This document shows, one piece after another, positions 59,246 to 64,000 of a DNA stretch of 64,000 bases. A program made the translations under genes and the position numbers. Below the pieces are notes generated by a model. That model had not been told where the DNA came from. It saw only the letters and a program-made list of their open reading frames with translations, and did not search any database. This DNA is from Caulobacter rhizosphaerae (lineage in GTDB: Bacteria > Pseudomonadota > Alphaproteobacteria > Caulobacterales > Caulobacteraceae). Positions within the stretch are counted from its first letter, which is position 1, and the number at the start of each line of letters is the position of its first letter. Where the stretch lies: the NCBI RefSeq assembly GCF_010977555.1, contig NZ_CP048815.1, forward strand, positions 2,968,501-3,032,500, written 5' to 3'.

Positions 59246-61210
59246 CTAATTGATCTTCACGGCGCCGCCCGTGATCGTCGTCATGCCGTCTCCGTGCACT
59301 TCGACCTGCGGCGCGCTCACGGTGTTGACGCCGCGCGCGTGGCTGGTGACCGTCTGGGCGCTCAGCGTAATGCTGGAGGGATCCATCACAATCAAGCTTG
59401 AGCCGACCTTCAGCGTGATGCTTTGCGCGGCTTCGATCGTCACCGTCCCCTTGTTCACCTTCACGCTATAGTTGCCAGAGCGCACGGTGGTTCCATCGTC
59501 AAGCTCGATTGTCGTCGTGCGCTTGCCCTTGCTGACCTCGTGGGTTTCGTCGCCGGTCTCGATGGTGGTGGCTTCATGCCGCTTGACCGCCGTCTTGCGA
59601 TCGCGCCCCACCCGGGTGGCGCGGTCGCGCTGGACGGTCAGGGTGTCGTCCAGCAGCACGTCGCGCACCATCTCGCGCTGGGCGTGGATGTAGATCTCTT
59701 CCGAGCCGCCCTTGTCCTCAAGACGGATCTCATTGAAGCCCAGGCTGTTGGGCGGCGGGGTTTTCTCGGCCCCGGCATAGTCGCCCAGCCGCCCGATCGT
59801 CTGGGTACGCCACAACGACCGGGTCTTTTGGGCCGGCAAGTCGTAGGCGTGCTTGCGCTGGCCGTTATAGACCCGCCCGGTGATGATCGGGCGATCCGGA
59901 TCGCCGTTCAGAAAGTCGACGATGACCTCCTGGCCCACCCGTGGCAGGTCGACATTGCCAAAGCCCTCGCCTGCGGCGTGGTGCGAAACGCGCATCCAGC
60001 ACGAGGTCTTGCCTGGCTGATCGGGCGAGCGATCCCAGTGGAAGCGCACCTTCACGCGTCCCCATTCGTCGACATAGACGACCTCGCCGGCCGGCCCGGT
60101 CACCGTGGCGGTCTCGACGCCGCTTGAGATGGGCTTTTCGGCGACGAGCGGCGGCCGGAACAGCGTGTCGCTAGGGATCGCCACCACGTTGACGCGCCTG
60201 GCCTGACGATCGTCGCCGCTGCGATGGCTCTCGGCCTCGACGACATGGTTGAGGCCGATGATCAGGTATTCCTGGTTGAAGCGATCGACCCCAGCTTCTG
60301 TCAGGGTGAAGAGGCCGCCGCAGGCCAGACCCAAGACGTCGCCGCCCCCGCTGTAGAGCCGTCGCGGCGCGCGACTCGCGGCCAGACGAGCCTGCCCCCG
60401 CGTTTCGCCCTCGCTCTTGTCGGTAAAGTCGCCGAGATATTCGTACACCTCGAGCGCGTCGCCCGGGTGCTGGCCAGCGCCCTGGCTGACGGCCTCGACC
60501 GGATTCTGCGGCTTGGTGAAGTCGAAGCTGCGCAGGGTCACGCTGGCCTGGCTGACCGAGCTGATCCGTTCGTTCCATTCCGAGAGGGTGTCGGGCGTGC
60601 TCGTTTCGTCGCCGGAGACCGGAAGGAAGCGGATGCTCTCGTAGCCCGGCTCGGGCTTGTGAGCCGATTTTCCGTCACAAAGGACCAGCTTGTGAGCCGC
60701 TTCCTCGTGCCGGAAATAGTAGTAGATGCCCTCGTCCTCGAACAGGCGCGAGACGAAATTGAAGTCACTTTCCTTGTACTGAACGCAATATTCCCGCGGT
60801 TTGTAACTGCCGGTCAGCCGGTCGAACTCGACGTCCTTCATGCCGGCGTCGGAGAACACCTGCTTGACGATGTCGACGACGCTCTTGTCCTGGAAGATCC
60901 GATAGTTTCGGTTCTGGTCCAGGAGTGACAGCCATGGCCTGAGGGTGAGCCGGTAGTGGGCGCCGTTGATATCGACCTTGATCAAGGCCGCTTCGGTCAA
61001 CAACCCATGGAAGTAGCGGACGTGGTCCATCTCATCGCCAGCGTCCAGGGAAACCGGCTTTCCAAGGTGCGGCAGAAAATCGACCTCGTCGGCAGAAAAC
61101 CCTTCTACAACAATCACAAACGGCTCGCTCAAGCGCTCGATCGACTCGAAGCGCTCAAGGTTAAGCTTAGCCGTACCAAGAGCGACAGATATCGTAGCCT
61201 GCCGATCCAT
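59246..61210 (-). CDS. vgrG: type VI secretion spike protein VgrG (TssI)
   Basis: 654 residues, canonical length without a C-terminal toxin extension. The gp27-like part has YFHGLLTEA, REYCVQYKESDFNFVSRLFEDEGIYYYF and the gp5-like OB fold DEWGRVKVRFHWDR. The family signature SHHAAGEGFGNVDLPRVGQEVIVDFLNGDPDRPIITGRVYN is present (in parts). A beta-helix tail of DUF2345 type ends ITGGAVKIN. VgrG trimers form the tip that is fired into targets. It is the first gene of the minus operon; no PAAR or effector follows. Confidence 0.96.
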   Translation of the reverse strand: MDRQATISVALGTAKLNLERFESIERLSEPFVIVVEGFSADEVDFLPHLGKPVSLDAGDEMDHVRYFHGLLTEAALIKVDINGAHYRLTLRPWLSLLDQNRNYRIFQDKSVVDIVKQVFSDAGMKDVEFDRLTGSYKPREYCVQYKESDFNFVSRLFEDEGIYYYFRHEEAAHKLVLCDGKSAHKPEPGYESIRFLPVSGDETSTPDTLSEWNERISSVSQASVTLRSFDFTKPQNPVEAVSQGAGQHPGDALEVYEYLGDFTDKSEGETRGQARLAASRAPRRLYSGGGDVLGLACGGLFTLTEAGVDRFNQEYLIIGLNHVVEAESHRSGDDRQARRVNVVAIPSDTLFRPPLVAEKPISSGVETATVTGPAGEVVYVDEWGRVKVRFHWDRSPDQPGKTSCWMRVSHHAAGEGFGNVDLPRVGQEVIVDFLNGDPDRPIITGRVYNGQRKHAYDLPAQKTRSLWRTQTIGRLGDYAGAEKTPPPNSLGFNEIRLEDKGGSEEIYIHAQREMVRDVLLDDTLTVQRDRATRVGRDRKTAVKRHEATTIETGDETHEVSKGKRTTTIELDDGTTVRSGNYSVKVNKGTVTIEAAQSITLKVGSSLIVMDPSSITLSAQTVTSHARGVNTVSAPQVEVHGDGMTTITGGAVKIN

Positions 61211-61413
61211 TAATCGCTCCCGTTACTGCGCCTGAAACCTACGGCCCGCGGCCCGCTGTGCATAGGTGTAGCGATCAATTTCAACATCTCAACCAGACAG
61301 ACTTGCCAAAACGATTTCTTGGGCCACACTCCGCGCCCGCCCCAACCGCCTGCCTGCGCAGGTTCGGCGACAAACGGCTCGGGCGCGATATCAACGTTGA
61401 GGCGAACGAGAAC
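61211..61413. promoter_or_regulatory. divergent region between vgrG and tssA
   Basis: 203 bp that must hold promoters for vgrG-fha (minus) and tssA-tssC (plus). An open frame from 61258 runs into tssA but has no start signal or family match. No clear sigma-54 element was seen. Confidence 0.4.
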
Positions 61414-62430
61414 ATGGCGCTTGATCCGAGTCGACTGTTGGCGCCGGTTTCCGACGACGACCCGACCGGCCCGGACCTCGCCTACGACCCGCAGCGCTAT
61501 GAAATCGAACAAGCCTTCGAGACGGAGGTCTCGATCGACGCGTCCGGGGTCGAGGCTCAAGCTTCCGACATCGACTGGCGCGCGATCATCGCCAAAATCG
61601 TCGAGCAAAGCGCGCGCACCAAGGACATCTGGCTGCCCATCTATCTCTGCCGCGCCGGAGCCCGGGCGGGGGACCTGGAAACTGTCGAGGCCGGTGCGAA
61701 ATATCTGGCGGGCCTTCTGGAGGCCTACTGGCCCAGCCTGCATCCGCGATTGGAGGACTATGGGTTCCAAGGGCGCAAGGGTCCTTGCGATTCCCTGACC
61801 GGAGCGTCGCAGTTCATCCAACCCCTGCGCAGGATCACATTGATCCGCCATCCTCGCCTCGGTGACTATTCCATCGACCACTTCGAACGCTTCCGCTTGG
61901 GAGGCGAAACAGAGGAAGGCTACGGAATGTTCCGGGCCGCGCTGGAGGATGTGAGTCAGGACGACCTTGATGTGATCGTCCAGCGGCTGAACGCAATTGA
62001 AGACAGCCTGCGTCGCGTGGACATGGTGCTCACCGCCAACGCCGACGAGGGCGGCTCCACGAACTTTCGGGCGACCTACGACGCGCTCGGTCAGATGCGA
62101 CGCGCGGTGCAGGCGTTCGGAAAAAAGACCGAGACGTCAGAAAGTGGGGAACCATCGGCGGAACCGGACGTTGCATCGCCAAGCTTCTTGAACTCGTCGC
62201 CCACCCTGGGCGCGAGGATCGAGACCCGGGACGACGTCGTCCGCGCCCTTGAGGCGCTGAGCGACTACTACCGGCGCAGGGAACCGGGGCACCCGATCCT
62301 GACGTTGCTACAGCGTGCGCGTGAATGGGTTGGGTTGGATTTCATGGCGATTCTTGAAGACATCGCGCCAGGGAGCGTCGAAGAAGCTCGCAACGTTCTG
62401 CAATCACGAAAACATCGCGAACAAGCTTGA
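61414..62430 (+). CDS. tssA: type VI secretion protein TssA
   Basis: 338 residues from ATG 61414, which fits the usual TssA opening (LLAPVSDDDPTGPDLAYDP). The ImpA_N domain covers about residues 5-140 (DIWLPIYLCRAGARAGDL, LEAYWPSLHPRLED). The C-terminal part ends in YYRRREPGHPILTLLQRA and WVGLDFMAILEDIAP, the conserved short TssA tail. TssA caps the growing sheath and coordinates tail assembly. It is followed by tssB after 86 bp containing a hairpin. Confidence 0.93.
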   Translation: MALDPSRLLAPVSDDDPTGPDLAYDPQRYEIEQAFETEVSIDASGVEAQASDIDWRAIIAKIVEQSARTKDIWLPIYLCRAGARAGDLETVEAGAKYLAGLLEAYWPSLHPRLEDYGFQGRKGPCDSLTGASQFIQPLRRITLIRHPRLGDYSIDHFERFRLGGETEEGYGMFRAALEDVSQDDLDVIVQRLNAIEDSLRRVDMVLTANADEGGSTNFRATYDALGQMRRAVQAFGKKTETSESGEPSAEPDVASPSFLNSSPTLGARIETRDDVVRALEALSDYYRRREPGHPILTLLQRAREWVGLDFMAILEDIAPGSVEEARNVLQSRKHREQA

Positions 62431-62445
62431 GCTATCGGTTGAACA

Positions 62446-62473
62446 TCGCCATGATATAGACCTATGATGGCGA
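62446..62473 (+). other. hairpin in the tssA-tssB gap
   Basis: TCGCCAT (62446-62452) and ATGGCGA (62467-62473) form a 7-bp stem with a 14-nt AT-rich loop, 43 bp before tssB. No T-run follows closely. It could stabilise or process the abundant sheath mRNA. Confidence 0.35.
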
Positions 62474-62516
62474 AGTTTATTAGCGACATATAACGTCTAA
62501 TTGCGGGTGGATGACC

Positions 62517-63026
62517 ATGGCGTCGAACAAAGGTGGACAGCGTTTCATCAAGGAGAATCGCGCTCCTCGTGTTCACATTGAATACGAAGTGGAGACTTTT
62601 GGTTCCCGCCAGAAGATCGAAATTCCGTTCGTGGTCGGAGTTATGTCCGACCTGTCTGGAAAATCGAATGTCGAGAAGAAGCCGCTCGACAAGCGCGACT
62701 TTGTCGAATTCGACATGGACAATTTCGAACAGAAGATGGAAGCGATTGCGCCACGCGCCGCTTTCACGGTCGACAACACATTGACCGGAGACGGTAAGAT
62801 CGGCGTCGATCTGACCTTCAAGTCGATGGAAGATTTCTCGCCAGGCCAAGTCGCCAAGAACGTGCCCGCCCTGGCGAAGTTGCTGGAGGCGCGGCAGCAG
62901 TTGAACGACCTGATGCTGTACATGGACGGCAAGGACGGCGCTCAAGACCTGCTCGATAAGGTTCTGAAAGACCCCGAGTTGATGAAGGCGCTCGCGGCCG
63001 CCAAGCCGCCCGCCGACAACGCCTAG
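62517..63026 (+). CDS. tssB: type VI secretion sheath small subunit TssB
   Basis: 169 residues from the second ATG at 62517; GGGTGG lies 6 nt before it but directly abuts the ATG at 62511. The sequence is typical: FIKENRAPRVHIEYEVE, VVGVMSDLSG, RDFVEFDMDNF and LTFKSMEDFSP. TssB pairs with TssC to form the contractile sheath. It is 56 bp upstream of tssC. Confidence 0.96.
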   Translation: MASNKGGQRFIKENRAPRVHIEYEVETFGSRQKIEIPFVVGVMSDLSGKSNVEKKPLDKRDFVEFDMDNFEQKMEAIAPRAAFTVDNTLTGDGKIGVDLTFKSMEDFSPGQVAKNVPALAKLLEARQQLNDLMLYMDGKDGAQDLLDKVLKDPELMKALAAAKPPADNA

Positions 63027-63082
63027 ACAATCTCCAGTAGATCTAGAATGATTTCCCCTACCCTGCCCGTTGGGAGACCTTG

Positions 63083-64000
63083 ATGGCGCAAGAAACGCTT
63101 CAGCAGACTGGCGCCCCCGCCACGGAAACCGTCACCGTCGACGATTTCGCGTCGCTGCTGCAAAGGGAATTCAAGCCCAATACCGACGCCAAGCAGGCGC
63201 GGATCGAAGAGGCTGTGAAGACCTTGGCGCAGCAGGCGCTCGAGGACACCCAGATCATCGGCGCCGACGTCTTTTCAACCGTGGACGCCCTGAAGGCCGC
63301 GATCGACCGCAAGCTGACCGAACAGGTCAACAAGATCATCCACCACAAGGACTTCCAGACTCTGGAATCCGCCTGGCGGGGGCTTTGGTATCTCGTCGGC
63401 AACACCCCGACCGGCAAGGACCTCAAGGTCCGCGTGCTGAACGTCTCCAAGGACGAGACCCGCAAGATGCTGCGGCAGTTCCGCGACGCAGCCTGGGACC
63501 AGAGCCCCCTCTTCAAGAAGATCTACGAGGCCGAGTTCGGCCAGCTGGGCGGGCAGCCCTATGGCGCGTTCATCTGCGACTACGCCTTCGACCACACCGC
63601 GCCCGACATCGAGGTGATGAAGGGGCTGGCGAAGATCGGCGCGGCGGCGCACGCCCCGTTCGTGGCGGCGGCGGACTCGCAATTGCTCGGCATGGAAAGC
63701 TGGCAGGAGCTGGCTAATCCGCGCGACATCGCCAAGCAGTTCGACGCCACCGACTACATGGCCTGGCGCTCGTTTCGCGCCTCAAACGACAGCCGCTACA
63801 TGGCGCTGACCCTGCCGCGCTTCCTCGGGCGCCCGCTCTACGGCGCCAATAGCGAGCCGGTCGAGGAGTTCGCCTTCGAGGAAGACACCGAGGGCGGCCA
63901 GCACGACAACTATCTGTGGCTGAACGCCTCCTACGCGCTGGGCGTGCGGATCACCGAGGCCTTCAAGACCTACGGCTGGTGTACGCGCATTCGCGGCGTG
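63083..64000 (+). CDS. tssC: type VI secretion sheath large subunit TssC (3' end cut by window)
   Basis: 306 codons from ATG 63083 to the window edge, about 60 percent of the normal length; GGGAGACC precedes the start. Family landmarks: TLESAWRGLWYLV, FGQLGGQPYGAFICDYAF, PFVAAADSQLLG, FRASNDSRYMALTLPRFLGRPLYG in parts, and LWLNASYALG. With TssB it builds the contractile tail sheath recycled by ClpV. The remaining tss genes probably follow to the right. Confidence 0.95.
   Translation, partial: MAQETLQQTGAPATETVTVDDFASLLQREFKPNTDAKQARIEEAVKTLAQQALEDTQIIGADVFSTVDALKAAIDRKLTEQVNKIIHHKDFQTLESAWRGLWYLVGNTPTGKDLKVRVLNVSKDETRKMLRQFRDAAWDQSPLFKKIYEAEFGQLGGQPYGAFICDYAFDHTAPDIEVMKGLAKIGAAAHAPFVAAADSQLLGMESWQELANPRDIAKQFDATDYMAWRSFRASNDSRYMALTLPRFLGRPLYGANSEPVEEFAFEEDTEGGQHDNYLWLNASYALGVRITEAFKTYGWCTRIRGV

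Noticed and set aside
61258..61413. Extended start for tssA
   Set aside because: The extra 52 residues do not match the TssA family, whose proteins begin near LLAPVSDDDPTG.

Overview
The window is GC-rich DNA from an alphaproteobacterium, most likely a Caulobacter or close relative. The inference rests on the TonB-dependent receptor style, dense overlapping operons, Tat-exported glycosidases and a type VI secretion (T6SS) cluster without a visible tssJ. No rRNA, tRNA, CRISPR array or insertion sequence was found. Two genes are cut by the window edges: a GH29 fucosidase at the left and tssC at the right.

Region 1 (1-27006) is a glycan-use locus. Ten glycoside hydrolase genes run collinearly on the minus strand: GH2, GH29 (subfamily A type), GH18, GH20, GH2 (beta-mannosidase type), GH3 with a PA14 insert, GH125, GH92, an unassigned GH67-like protein, and GH29 (subfamily B type). 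Most are tightly coupled or overlap. Upstream lie a TonB-dependent receptor with its own strong terminator, a divergent GntR/UTRA repressor and a second TonB-dependent receptor. The family set matches what is needed to dismantle a plant-type complex N-glycan (fucose, galactose, GlcNAc, alpha-mannose, beta-1,2-xylose, beta-mannose, chitobiose core). It parallels the nixE-nixL set of Xanthomonas campestris. Tandem TGGT-type heptamers with 11-12 bp period lie on both sides of the receptor/gntR intergenic region and are probable repressor sites.

Region 2 (27205-37751) begins with a gene fusing a PI-PLC-like domain to a class A acid phosphatase domain. It is followed by about 1 kb of AT-rich DNA with no convincing gene. 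Then comes a 1999-residue YadA-type trimeric autotransporter flanked by three small exported proteins, one of them Skp/OmpH-like.

Region 3 (37860-47502) holds a large winged-helix/P-loop ATPase/TPR regulator divergent from a plus-strand run: MFS transporter, three alpha/beta hydrolases (two of epoxide hydrolase/dehalogenase type), a cytochrome P460 protein, a frameshifted Ohr/OsmC gene and a short-chain dehydrogenase. It looks like a detoxification or catabolic cluster.

Region 4 (47505-64000) is a T6SS locus: tssK-tssL(OmpA)-tssM-tagF-pppA on plus, vgrG, a small unknown gene and fha on minus, then tssA-tssB-tssC on plus. A small serine-hydrolase-like gene and a membrane-anchored M23 peptidase lie just upstream. 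The sheath, baseplate anchor, membrane complex and a phosphorylation switch are all represented; tssE, tssF, tssG, clpV, hcp and the kinase would have to lie beyond the right edge.
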